From NCBI GenBank assembly GCA_009193035.1, contig SWDT01000114.1, positions 62,001 through 126,000 on the forward strand: a stretch of DNA of 64,000 bases, given 5' to 3'. This DNA comes from Halicephalobus mephisto (taxonomy: Eukaryota; Nematoda; Chromadorea; Rhabditida; Panagrolaimidae). This document shows positions 54,415-64,000 of this stretch, one piece after another. Each line of letters starts with the position of its first letter. Positions within the stretch are counted from its first letter, which is position 1. The notes beneath the pieces were generated by a model, which saw only the letters and a list, made by a program, of their open reading frames with translations, had not been told where the DNA came from and searched no databases. Both the position numbers and the translations under genes were made by a program.

Positions 54415-55459
54415 CTAGGAAACACAGGTAGTTGGAGCAGGACAAGTACCACAAGCAAGAGAAGTAATTTTGTAGTTCAAAGTTGGGTCGTTTACTGGTT
54501 TGAAGCCGCCGACGTCAAAATCAAAGAAATCTTCGAAATTTATGACTACCATTCCATCGGTACTTGTGAACATTCCGTCATCAAGAAAGAGATAAACCGA
54601 ACATACATCACCTGGAAAAGAATGTAAAAAAACAAAATTTAAAAAAATCACCATCGCAAAAAGGCCAGAGATTAATCGGTGCACTGGGATTCTCAGGCTC
54701 GAAACAAGCTCCACTATCGAGACAGAAACATAGAACTTCTTCGGTACATTTGCTAGGATCAATCGACCCCATACCCTCCAAAGTGCCATCTGCATGAGGT
54801 ACTGCGGTCATGGCTGGTGGGTAGTAACTCAGAGTCCCAGCTTCACACGAATCAGCAGCGCAAGTACCTACAGAATGATTACTAGATTTACTCAAAATCA
54901 AAACTCAGACTCGTTGGAAGTACGCCCCCATAGACAGCGTCATCCAATTCGTAGTTGGAAGCCTTGAAGAATGCGACCATGCCTTCCATTGAGGGACAAG
55001 TTACTGTCGTTGTTGTTGTGGTGGGTGTAGTTCTATAAATTCCGTTACTCGAAACAATAGAATCGTCAAGAATTTAATAGAAACTTCTACAACCATCTAC
55101 AATCTAGAGTTCTGAAAATTTATAGAAGTTCTGTATCGAAATGAAATTGCAGTACTATCTGTTTTTGATGACCATAATAGTACAGTAGCAAAGTGAAAAC
55201 ATACGTGGTGGTTGTAGAAGAAGTCGTTTTTGTTGTTGTCTTTGTTGTTGTTTTTGGTGTTGTTGTTCTAGATCCAAAATACTGTTTATCTACGGTCTGA
55301 ATAAACTCACGTCGTTGGTTGAGATACAGTAGTTGTCCTTGGAGTAGTAATTGGTTTCTTTGTTGTTGTAACCGGGATGAAACCTCCAGAATTTGATTTC
55401 GTCCTCATACAACATTCGTTAAATTTAAAAAAGAAAATGAAAATAATGATTTTTTTCAT
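54415..55459 (-). CDS. Secreted Thr-rich Cys protein B
   Basis: Five exons: 55459-55311, 55267-55205, 55032-54911, 54867-54652, 54611-54415, 248 aa, the same phases as gene A and identical lengths of exons 3 and 4 (122, 216 nt). Signal-like N-terminus (KKIIIFIFFFKFNECC), Thr/Lys-rich linker (shorter than A), then CPSMEGMVAFFKASNY, STCAADSCEAG, LEGMGSIDPSKC, LCFCLDSGACF, LWPFCDGDVC and LACGTCPAPTTC. It is the mirror-image neighbour of A (tail to tail). Intron 3 and the first part of exon 4 are almost identical to A while flanks differ, indicating conversion. Function unknown. Confidence 0.8.
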
Positions 55460-55800
55460 TTGGTCGATTTGAAAGTAAGGAAAGAAACATCTGCAGGATT
55501 TATAATCATCGTGATAGAACTTTTTGTTTAAGAAACCAGATTAAGCCTATAAAGATTTGATGATATCAAGTATATCCGGAAAGCGTACTGGATACAATTT
55601 GTTTCACACCCTTGATGGAAACATTTATGGAGATGACCCATTTTATTACTTTGAATATTTCAATTCTCGACCTGTTTCCAAACGGGATCAAAAAACCGGA
55701 AAGAAAGATTTGCGCATGAAAAGTAGGAAGAAACACAAGGTATTATAAAACAATACATCTTCTGCGTTACTTTTCTTATTAAGAAAACTGGAAGACCAAT
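55460..55800. other. Upstream region of gene B
   Basis: Related to the upstream regions of A and D (see A). A plus-strand frame at 55557-55748 (KRDQKTGKKDLRMKSRKK) is probably chance, because the paralogous stretches do not keep it. Confidence 0.5.
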
Positions 55801-55818
55801 TGTCTTTATGTAAGCAGA

Positions 55819-56936
55819 GTACCCGAAGACTGATTTTAGAATATTGGAGATACCTTATAAGGGTCTGAAGTACTCCAACTAGAGTTACTTTCGGAAAGAT
55901 CTTTATACACAAGTTTTCGCTATGTTTGCCACGAATTTGTCTTCATATAAATAGTTTGAGTAACTATTTTCGTCATTTTCAGACAGTATTTGATAGAACT
56001 TGCATAGATGAATAGTGAATTTTTAACAGCTTTCAATAATTTCAATCGATCCCATCATAATGTGGCTAAAAATTCATCATTTTTTGATGTTGTCTGCTTA
56101 CTGTTTATTTCACAAGTAAGTTTGGATTATTCATCACTGTCAGATGATAGACTTCTGTAAGCAATAAAATCTTTTATTTAGAATTTTCCCGATGATACTC
56201 CGTTTTCCAGTTTCCATAGACTAACATTCTAAGAGGTCAGACGGGATCATTTTCCAGATATCATTGTTCTTCGTGATTTTGACGTTAAAACTAGTCAATT
56301 ATTTGTTTTTGGGATGTTGGAAGCTCATTGTGAGGATCGTTAACTTCATTTTTATCTTAGGATTCAAATATTTTTAGAATCCATAGATTCAGAAGTTTAT
56401 TTTTACGAGATTGTGTCGAGAGCACCATTTGAAATCTATTTGTATTCTAACTAATAAATTCTAATGTTGGTAAACTACAGAATCTCGAGGAATGCTGATG
56501 TCCAGAAGTTGTCTTTCCTCGATTTCGGTCTCATTAAATCAGCAAATTGGAGCTGAAAAATGAAGTGTCATCTGGAAAGAATTTGCAATATATAAATTTA
56601 TTGCTCACTTCAAATTTTATCTTCTAATAACATTTAAGAATTCAAAGTTGCCTGCAAAGGAAATGACAAAGTAAAATAGAATTTTTTAGCCACATTATGA
56701 TGGGATTAGTTGAAATTATTGAAAGTTGTTAAAAATTCACTATTTATCTATACAAGTTCTATCAAATACTGTCTGAAAATGACGAAAATAGTTACTCAAA
56801 CTATTTATATGAAGACAAATTTGTGGCAAACATAGCGAAAACTTGTGTATAGAGATCTTTCCGAAAGTAACTCTAGTTGGAGTACTTCCGACCCTTATAA
56901 GGTATCTCCAATATTCTAAAATCAGTCTTCAGGTAT
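55819..56936. mobile_element. Fold-back element with about 257-bp terminal inverted repeats
   Basis: Arms 55819-56075 and 56678-56936 are near-perfect inverses (GTACCCGAAGACTGATTTTA / TAAAATCAGTCTTCAGGTAT at the ends; AGTTACTTTCGGAAAGATC inside). About 600 bp between the arms shows no intact gene. Together they would form a very long hairpin. Confidence 0.9.
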
Positions 56937-57789
56937 TCTAACTGTTCATAAATGTCGCACTAATATCCAAGTTACCATGTCTGCATTTGATTATCAGTTC
57001 TAGAACAACTGACACAACAACACGCTATTATTTTTTCGTTTATTTATCAAATTATTGTTCCTTATTTTGCGATTTCTGTAAATTTGTACTTCTGTTTTCT
57101 ATTTGTCGTGGATGCTGACGTGTTTCACACAGACTAATTAGGAAACATTCTTTTTTATGCAGTAACAGCACAGTACAATATCTTAGGAAAATAATTTAGT
57201 CCCAAATACAAGATACAAGAAGATATAAGTAACCATAACCTTCACCACGCGGTGATGGGGAATTTGGGGATTTCTTTAAATTCTGGGGTTTTGAATCTCA
57301 TTTGATTTGTTTTCAAGAACGAACGGATTTCTATAGATTTTAGAGATCTCCCGTCAGAGGCTGATTCGCATTCCCCCACCCTGTTCTTAAATAAGTCAAT
57401 CACAATTGTCACAACCGCATACGACTGTAAAACATTAAGTACAAGACATTTGTCTTCCAACTATTCACAAGCAAAGTTAACACAGGATGTATTTGTCGGA
57501 TCATGGTGTATTTCATGTGACATAACAGAAAATATCACTACCAGAAGAAGAAAATCATATATAAAAAGGAAATTTCTTATGAGTTCACTATAGCCGAAAC
57601 TTTTTATCACTTTCTACTTACCGTAATGGCCCATCATTTATATTCCTTTTAATCATTGGTTGCTCAATTTTGAAATAACAAACCAATACCATATTACGGA
57701 TTTTGCTAACTTGTCTGTGGATGTTGTATAGTATGGTGATATTTGTTTTACAAATATTTTTATTATAATTATAGTTTCATTAAGAAAGT
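56937..57789. other. Intergenic, nothing recognised
   Basis: Between the fold-back element and gene C. A minus-strand frame at 57242-57460 (VVTIVIDLFKNRVGECESAS) has some complexity (CTCTGACGGGAGATCTC region) but no splice context; unassigned. Confidence 0.4.
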
Positions 57790-58708
57790 CTAATTGCAAG
57801 TACTAACAGGGGGACAAGCTCCGCATCCAAGAGAAGAAAGAACAGTGTTTGTGTCGGTAACCGGCCTCATTTCCCCGGTCATAAGATCGAAGTAATCCAA
57901 CCCCATCAACGTGGTTCCCATGTCCCCAGTAAAAGTCGTGTCTGGGTCTCCGATGAAGGCAAATACTTGTCCATTGAAAGGCCACAGACTAATCGCTCCA
58001 TCATTACTGGAAGAGAAACATTCTCCACTGCTCAAACAGAAGCACATAGAACCTTCTGTACAATCGCTTCCTCTCAACGATCCCATTCCTTCCAGTGGTA
58101 GACTTGTATGAGGAGCAGCTTCGGTAGCTTCAGGGTAATAAGAGACGGCTCCTTCTGCACAACTGTCACTTTCACATGTAGCTGAAAGTACCGTACTATT
58201 ATGAATATCAACTGAGTTTTGTTACAAAGTTATATCGTTGTGAATTCCCAGAATTTTTGTTTGATATATTAAATTAAAATTTTTAGAAGATTCCAATAGC
58301 ATCGAAAAACTTCCAGAATACCGACAAAGCTAGCTAAATGATGAATGATTGTTGAGAAACAAACTTACAAGTTGGATCGACAGCACCGAACATGGCGGGG
58401 GAAAGTTCATAACTCGTTCCTCTGAAGAACATGACCATTCCTTCCATCTCCGGACACATAGGAATAGTCGTAGTAGTTGTGGTGGTGGTAGTAGTAGTAG
58501 TAGTACTAGTAGTAGTTGTAGAAGTAGTAGTTGTGGAAGTAGTTGTTGTGGGAGTAGTAGTGGTGGTTGTGGTTGCAGGAGTCGTGGTAGTAGTGGTGGT
58601 GACTTCTGCTCCACCACCACCACTCATGGCCATACAAGCCAGACAATCCTCAACGAGGAATAAAACAGAAACAAGTCCGATCAAAGATTTATTAAATTTC
58701 ATTTTCAT
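57790..58708 (-). CDS. Secreted Thr-rich Cys protein C
   Basis: Two exons, 58708-58369 and 58181-57790 (TT|GTAAGT, TTTCAG, phase 1), 243 aa. Signal peptide (MKMKFNKSLIGLVSVLFLVE), then SGGGGAEV and about 50 residues of almost pure Thr with a few Ser, Pro and Ala, encoded by an ACT/ACA/ACC trinucleotide array (about 58455-58600), then CPEMEGMVMFFRGTSY, STCESDSCAEGAVSYYPE, LEGMGSLRGSDC, MCFCLSSGECF, a shorter last module with one Cys fewer at LWPFNGQVF, and LGCGACPPVSTC. It is the more diverged paralog, with only one intron where A and B have four, so introns were gained or lost after duplication. Plus-strand frames over the repeat are shadows. Confidence 0.85.
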
Positions 58709-59620
58709 TAGTCGGAGATTTCCAATCTGCAGTTTTCGGAAACCTTAATTCTCTCAAAATGAAAAGTGGGAGTTGCAGAAGAACCGCTAACCATACTGAT
58801 CCTGAATTGCGTAAAGAGATGATCGAAATTAGAGCAACTGTCAATTAGCAACCTACGATTGTTTTCACTTTTTTGTTCTCTGAAAAGATTTATTGTGAAA
58901 TTAAAACTAACTTTTAACTTTTGAAAAAATGACATTTTAGAAAAATTTGTAGAATCTTACAGAATCCAAAAATATATTCTGGTACTTGTGAATATTAAAA
59001 TTTTTTGGATTTTCTGAAATATTCTAAAATCTAATTAATATCAAAGTTGGTGATTTTTCAAAATCTTAGATTTTCGAATTTAAATTAGTTTGAATTCGAT
59101 ATTTTTAGGAACAAAAATATAATGTTATTTTTAATCACTTATGAAACATTTGTTTTTTGCAATTTTTCGTTGCAAATTTTATCTTCAAACCGTATATGAA
59201 ATAAAAATGCGCATTTCATAAAATCGAATTAGTTCGAATTCGATATTTTTGATTTTATAATCGAACTAATTGAACTCAAATTTTCGATTTTAGAATTAGC
59301 TCAAAATCGACTAATCTTATTTTGGAACTTTTAACAATCGTGTCGAAAGTTTTTGGATATTCCAGAATTCAGTGAAAACTCGATAGAATTTTTTAGAAAT
59401 TTTCAAAACTAAACAAAAAGTTATGAGATCTTTAAAAAATTATTAAAGCTTGTGAAATTTTCCCAAATGTTCTTATACGGTTCTGTAATCTTATCAACAC
59501 TTCTAGAATCCTTCAGATCTTCATGGCAACTCCTATAACCATCTAAAATCTGGAATCATTGAGAATTCTGAAAATTGGAGTCGGGATTTTTTGTAAAATC
59601 GTTCATTTATAGTTTTTAGA
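58709..59620. other. 5' flank of gene C, AT-rich
   Basis: 58735-58935 may hold 5' leader or a short minus frame (SFFQKLKVSFNFTINLFREQ), not convincing. The rest is AT-rich with TTCGAATT / CGATATTTT words. No gene seen. Confidence 0.45.
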
Positions 59621-59641
59621 AAATGTTATTTTCAGCTCCAT

Positions 59642-59914
59642 GTAAACAAAGCTTTCGAGATTTGTCTTTTTGGTCTGATGCTTTTATTCTAAGATACAAA
59701 GCTTCTATAATCCTTGGAACAGTGGTGGAGATCATAGCTCGCACCGTTCACCATGTGCAAATGGTAACTGCGGAGATGGAGTCACTGTTTCCAACCCCGG
59801 GCTAATTGAACGGTGTGAGTTATGGTCGCCACCACCGCTCCCGGGATTATATAAGCTTTATATCCAAGAATAAAGATATCAGATCGAAAACAGAGGTCTC
59901 GAAAGCTCTGTTTA
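59642..59914. mobile_element. Small fold-back element, arms about 109 bp
   Basis: Left arm 59642-59750 (AAACAAAGCTTTCGAG ... GCTCGCACCGTTCA) and right arm 59807-59914 (TGAACGGTGTGAGT ... CTCGAAAGCTCTGTTTA) are about 80% inverse; loop of about 56 bp. GC-rich ends at the loop (CCCCGGGC, CTCCCGGG). No gene. Confidence 0.7.
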
Positions 59915-60221
59915 GTGATCCTAGTCACTCTGCACATTATTACTTGTAAAAAGTGTGGGATTAATGAAGATAACTGACCGTATATCGCTCCATATGCTTC
60001 TGTTCGATTATTGCAGAATATTTCTCCTTCAAAAATAAAAAAAGATGAATTTCTGTTCTTTAGACGAATGCGATTTTATCGAAGGTTTTGACATCATTTT
60101 CACAGAAGACAGGCTGTATTATTCAGAACTAATTACTGCGAAATTAATATCAGCAAGATTAGACACGTTACTGATCGAAAAACCGTTTTTGTTTCTCTCA
60201 AACATGAGATTCATTTTTCTA

Positions 60222-60392
60222 TTAGTACACAAAAAAAACGTAACTTTTGGTTTAGTAATAATTGCGAAATGTGACAAAATCATCATATTTTTCGTGAATA
60301 TTTGACTTTTGGAATGAAAATCGTAACATAATAGTGATGATTTGCATTTGTTACTGTACCAAAAATTACGCTTCTTCTGTATGTACTTGCAG
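60222..60392. mobile_element. GCGTAACTTTTGG palindromic MITE, copy 4 (single unit)
   Basis: ACACAAAAAAAACGTAACTT at the left and TACGCTTCTTCTGTATGTA at the right, single unit without the linker. Confidence 0.75.
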
Positions 60393-60659
60393 TTGGATTT
60401 CGCAGTAAAAGTAAAACTACAATCTAGCCATCTGTAAAAAATATTAAAAAACCCTGCGAAATTTAGAAAAATATTAACTAAAAGTGATAATTGTTTATTA
60501 TTTTTCCATCGCAAAAGTCGACAATCAAGACTTACAAAAATTAATAATGGTTGACTATCATGGAAAATATAAAAATTTCAAAAATTTCTTTGCTATGATT
60601 GCCTCGTAAGTGAATTTATCTTTTTCTGCACGAATTAGTTCGCTTTTTTCATATATAGA

Positions 60660-62800
60660 TCGTTTTTTACCGCTTCTTGTTCATGAATTGTTTTTTCTCA
60701 TCTGAATCCTTTTTTCCGCCTCTTCAGTTTCGTCTGGAAATGAGCCGAGAATTGAGGTGATCGAGAAAATAAAGCAGGTCACCGCCTACTGATATCTGCG
60801 GCAGAGAAACTGAAACTAATTGCATCTAGCAAAAGTTTCAGGATTACCCAATGTAGTTCATCCCCTACGGGCTTAGCCTAGTTTAACGAACAAGAAATCC
60901 GATGAAAAATATCGCGAAATTAGTAGAGGTTTCATTCTTTCTTTCCGAACGTATTACATAAAAAAGTAATTTTTTATGTTTCGCGTTAAATGAATGTTAT
61001 TTAACGATGGAAATTAATTATAGGACCTTCATAGTAACTCCGATTACTCCTATGGCCATCACTATGATTACCTCAAGAACAACAACCGTATCTCCAACGA
61101 CAACAACGTGAATTTATTCAGATTTTGAATATCTGATGACCTACAACTACCACGTATGTTTTCATTTTGTTATTGTACACACAAAAAGAAGCGTAATTTT
61201 CGGTCCAATAACAAAAGCAAATCGTCACTATTTCGTCACAAAAGTCAAATATTGATAAAAACGTGACGATTGTTATATTTTTGTTACATTTCGCAATTGT
61301 TACAGAGCCAAAAGTCATGCTTTTATGTGTATAGAGACTTTGGATAGTGACTAGAAAGCCCTGATTTGAGTTCAAAATAGACACTATTCAAAATCCCTGC
61401 ACACAAAAAAGAAGCGTAACTTTTGGCTTTCTAACAATTGCGAAATGTGACGATTGTGTCACATTTTTTATAAATATTTTGCATTTGTGACGAAAATTAA
61501 AAAGTAATAGCAATGATTTCCATTTGTTAGTGTACCAAAAGTTACGCTTTTTTGTGTATATCGAAAACAGCCCAAACACCAAAAGATATCGCTTTTCTTT
61601 GGAATTGAGGAAGTTAATTTTTTTCTAATTATCTTACTCCAGAAAAGTGTTCAGCAGAAACAGACAACAAATTCTGAATATGTGTTCCGAGAATTTTAAA
61701 ATGATATACATATAATTCAGAAAAACCACTTGAGTAAATGCACTTCCCCTTTAAGTTCTTGAAGATTTTAGAACTTCTATGAAATCCTAGTGTCTTATAA
61801 AAGTTCCCAGAACTTTTGACTTTAGATGATTGTGGTAGTTTATACTGAATTCTGAAGTCTTCTAAAAGTTGTCTCGAAATGTTTGAAAATTGTAAAGCAA
61901 TCTAGAAATTTCTATTTGATTTTAGAATATTCTAGGAATTTCTGGAAATTTGATTCCATTTTCCAGAATAATAGGATTTTCAGAACTATTTCATAATAAT
62001 AGAAGTAAAAAATTATCCTCTAATGAAAAAATGCTTTGGTTCTTTAGAACTTCCAATTATAGCTTGATGAGCATCACATACAGAACTATATGCTCGATGA
62101 ATTTATATTTTTTATTGCCAATGAATTCAATAGGTAGTATGTAGGTATTTATCCTGTTGATTCCTTTGAAGCTAGAGCTATAAATTACTGTACTCCAACA
62201 ACAACCACATGTAGATTGTCCTCTAGAGAATATGAGGCCCATTCACCCTAACAGTTGCTTTGGAAAAGTTTGTGTCTGCCTCGACGGTGGAGTCCGATTT
62301 CAGCCTACGATATCAGTATGGATATGTGGTATTAACAATATACGTAAAACACAATTACCACATTATCCCCTTAGAAAGTCTCCACTTTATCAGTCAATTT
62401 GTTCAGATCGCAATATAAAGCTAAGGAAACTGAATTCCGCGAAGTGAGGGAATCAGATTGTTCTATTGAATCTATTTGGATTCTCTGTGGAGCTCCATAG
62501 ACTCAGGTTAACGAACCTGGGGAGACTTCTCACTTCTATTCACTTGATAATGTTGAATAAACTTATTTGGCAAACTACCTATAGTAGGAATTTCAATCCT
62601 CCGCTTGGTCTCGGAACTGTGTAACTATCATTGAATGCTCAGCATTCTACGCAACCCCAAAGACTCATACTACAGATGTAATAATGATCATGAATCTCAC
62701 AAACTTCAGTGACTTCTCTAAATTGAGCCTCAAACTGAATGACCAGATTTCGAAGTACAAAATTATTTCTGTAGCACGTGTCTCGCATCGAATTCCTACA
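60660..62800 (+). pseudogene. Relic of a Thr-rich Cys gene (copy D)
   Basis: 60960-61130 corresponds to exon 1 of A (TTAAATGAATGTTATTTAAC, TCCAACGACAACAACGTGAA: donor kept). 62220-62310 corresponds to exon 4 (MRPIHPNSCFGKVCVCLDGG, cf. MGSINPSNC...CFCLDDG), and 62690-62790 to the end of exon 5. Frames are broken and Cys positions lost. Upstream homology to A begins at about 60660. MITE copy 5 lies in its former intron. Confidence 0.65.
61175..61560. mobile_element. GCGTAACTTTTGG palindromic MITE, copy 5 (double unit)
   Basis: Two units and the palindromic linker (GACTTTGGATAGTGACTAG ... CACTATTCAAAATC), inserted into relic D where intron 2 of gene A would be. Confidence 0.8.
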
Positions 62801-62808
62801 TCTATTAG

Positions 62809-64000
62809 GTTGTCAAGAAAGTAATGTCAATTCCAATATTGCTCGCTTATCTCCTTACTATAGCAAATTTAGTACACATGATAACCCAGGGTAGGGAAAA
62901 AGTTCAAGCGCGTGGAACAACCCAATAAGTTTTTTTAAAGAAAAAAGCTCAACGCCTTTGGCAGCGATTGTGAAACTGCTGTCCGGAGCTTCATAATGAT
63001 GCTCAAATCACTTTTCAATTTTCATCCTACAAGAAATTATGAAAATCAATACAGAAGCACAGTGAGGTCATTGTTTTTTATTTGACTTGCACCTCAACAT
63101 GGTTTCGATTGATAAAGAGGTTTTTATCATTAAGTAAGCTTTCTACTAGTAAACACAGCGCAATCTTAGCCCTCAATGTTTTCGCTATCAATTCCATAAG
63201 CCAGATTATTCAGATGGCTACATACTCAAAACTTATAATGATCTAAAGCAGCATCATTTCTGGTTTAGAGATCTCATTTATTTTTTGCAAATTACAAGGC
63301 CAATATCGATCAAGAGTATATCCCACGACACATTGTGACACCTTAGACTCAATAACACTTCACAAGTTAGAACTCGAGTTTTCAATAAAATTTTGCATCA
63401 TTATATCATGCAGAGAACATTGAAGACGGATCACGAAAAAAGGTCGATTTCAGTACATGAAAAAATGGCCAATGGATTTACTGGATTTTGGTATCTGGGA
63501 TATTTAGAAAGAAAAGTCTTCGCTATACTTTACAGGGATTTGGACCTTCTCAAAACGGCTTGAGTAAAATAATAGAATAAAAATCCTCAGAATAAGTTGT
63601 GATCCATAGTGACCGTAGTTCCGAAACATCTGCTGGCTTTTAAAAAAGCAAAAGGTGACAAGTTTGGAATCTAATGTGTTATGTTATCAAGCCAAATCTC
63701 TAGTTGTATTTTAGGATCTGTCTTAAGAAGATTTAGTTTAGGTAAATTTTTTCCGCTTCATAAATTTACGCTCGAACTTTTTCCTCACCTTGTACATCAA
63801 TTTTATACATCATTGTGATGCTTGTACCCTAGTTTATCTATTTTTTTGTTCATTTTTAATGTGAATTTTTTAGCTGAATACACAAATCACTAAGTTGAAA
63901 ATTAGGTCCGGAAAATTTCAATAGCTTGAATACAATCCCATTTTATCAGATCGCTTATTAACCACTACGATAATCAAGTTCTTAACTATCGATTAATATG
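62809..64000. other. End segment, possible decayed mariner
   Basis: TTAGGTTGTCAAGAAAGTAA at about 62806 looks like a mariner terminal repeat. No matching far end or transposase was found. The rest (to 64000) is AT-rich with no recognised gene. Confidence 0.35.

Noticed and set aside
58349..58748. Long plus-strand frames (RSSCGGGSSSSSTSS and VVVVVVVV types)
   Set aside because: They are shadows of the ACT trinucleotide repeat that encodes poly-Thr in gene C on the minus strand.

Overview
The window is nuclear DNA of a nematode, probably a free-living rhabditid close to Caenorhabditis. The genes have short introns with TTTTCAG/TTTTTAG acceptors, there is a nematode-restricted srab-type chemoreceptor, and several other genes match C. 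elegans families (mog-4/DHX16, cpsf-1, kappa GSTs, DEG/ENaC channel, ERK5-like MAP kinase). The species cannot be told from the sequence. Non-coding DNA is very AT-rich and full of tandem repeats, palindromic short repeats and terminal-inverted-repeat elements. Exons stand out by higher GC and more complex sequence.

Layout. 1-1765 (+): last two exons of a DEAH-box splicing helicase (DHX16/PRP2, mog-4). 1.8-4.9 kb: purine tract, tandem repeats and AT-rich filler. 4.95-5.15 kb (-): a small two-helix membrane protein with a TATA box and a GC box. 6.5-7.84 kb (-): a paraplegin-like protein ending after the second membrane helix, without AAA or peptidase domains. It shares a roughly 174-bp divergent promoter region with two tandem kappa-class GST genes (8.0-10.1 kb, +), the second with an apparent 1-nt frameshift near its end. 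10.5-13.7 kb: about 3.1 kb of foreign-looking DNA splitting an AT-rich satellite. 14.1-15.9 kb (-): srab-like receptor. 16-20.3 kb: repeats. 20.37-25.41 kb (+): complete cpsf-1 (7 exons, 1451 aa). 25.86-31.70 kb (-): DEG/ENaC channel subunit (6 exons, about 938 aa) with a long extracellular insertion. 31.7-46.4 kb: repeat-rich DNA with several minus-strand exon-like islands that may belong to an unrecognised gene or to 5' exons of the channel gene. 46.39-48.37 kb (+): ERK5-like kinase with a TQH motif in place of TxY. 49-64 kb: a young cluster of Thr-rich secreted Cys proteins (three intact copies, one relic) among inverted repeats, a mariner relic and MITEs.

The genes are unrelated housekeeping and sensory genes, so this is not a pathway cluster. 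The most interesting structure concerns genome dynamics. A near-identical 410-bp TIR element sits in introns of two adjacent unrelated genes, in the same sense relative to transcription, with an exact 30-bp flipped core. A 334-bp TA-flanked MITE has its empty site present in neighbouring repeat units. A sharply bounded 119-bp near-identical tract between two inverted Thr-rich paralogs looks like gene conversion.

All exon boundaries were read by eye from splice consensus and reading-frame continuity. No database search was run.
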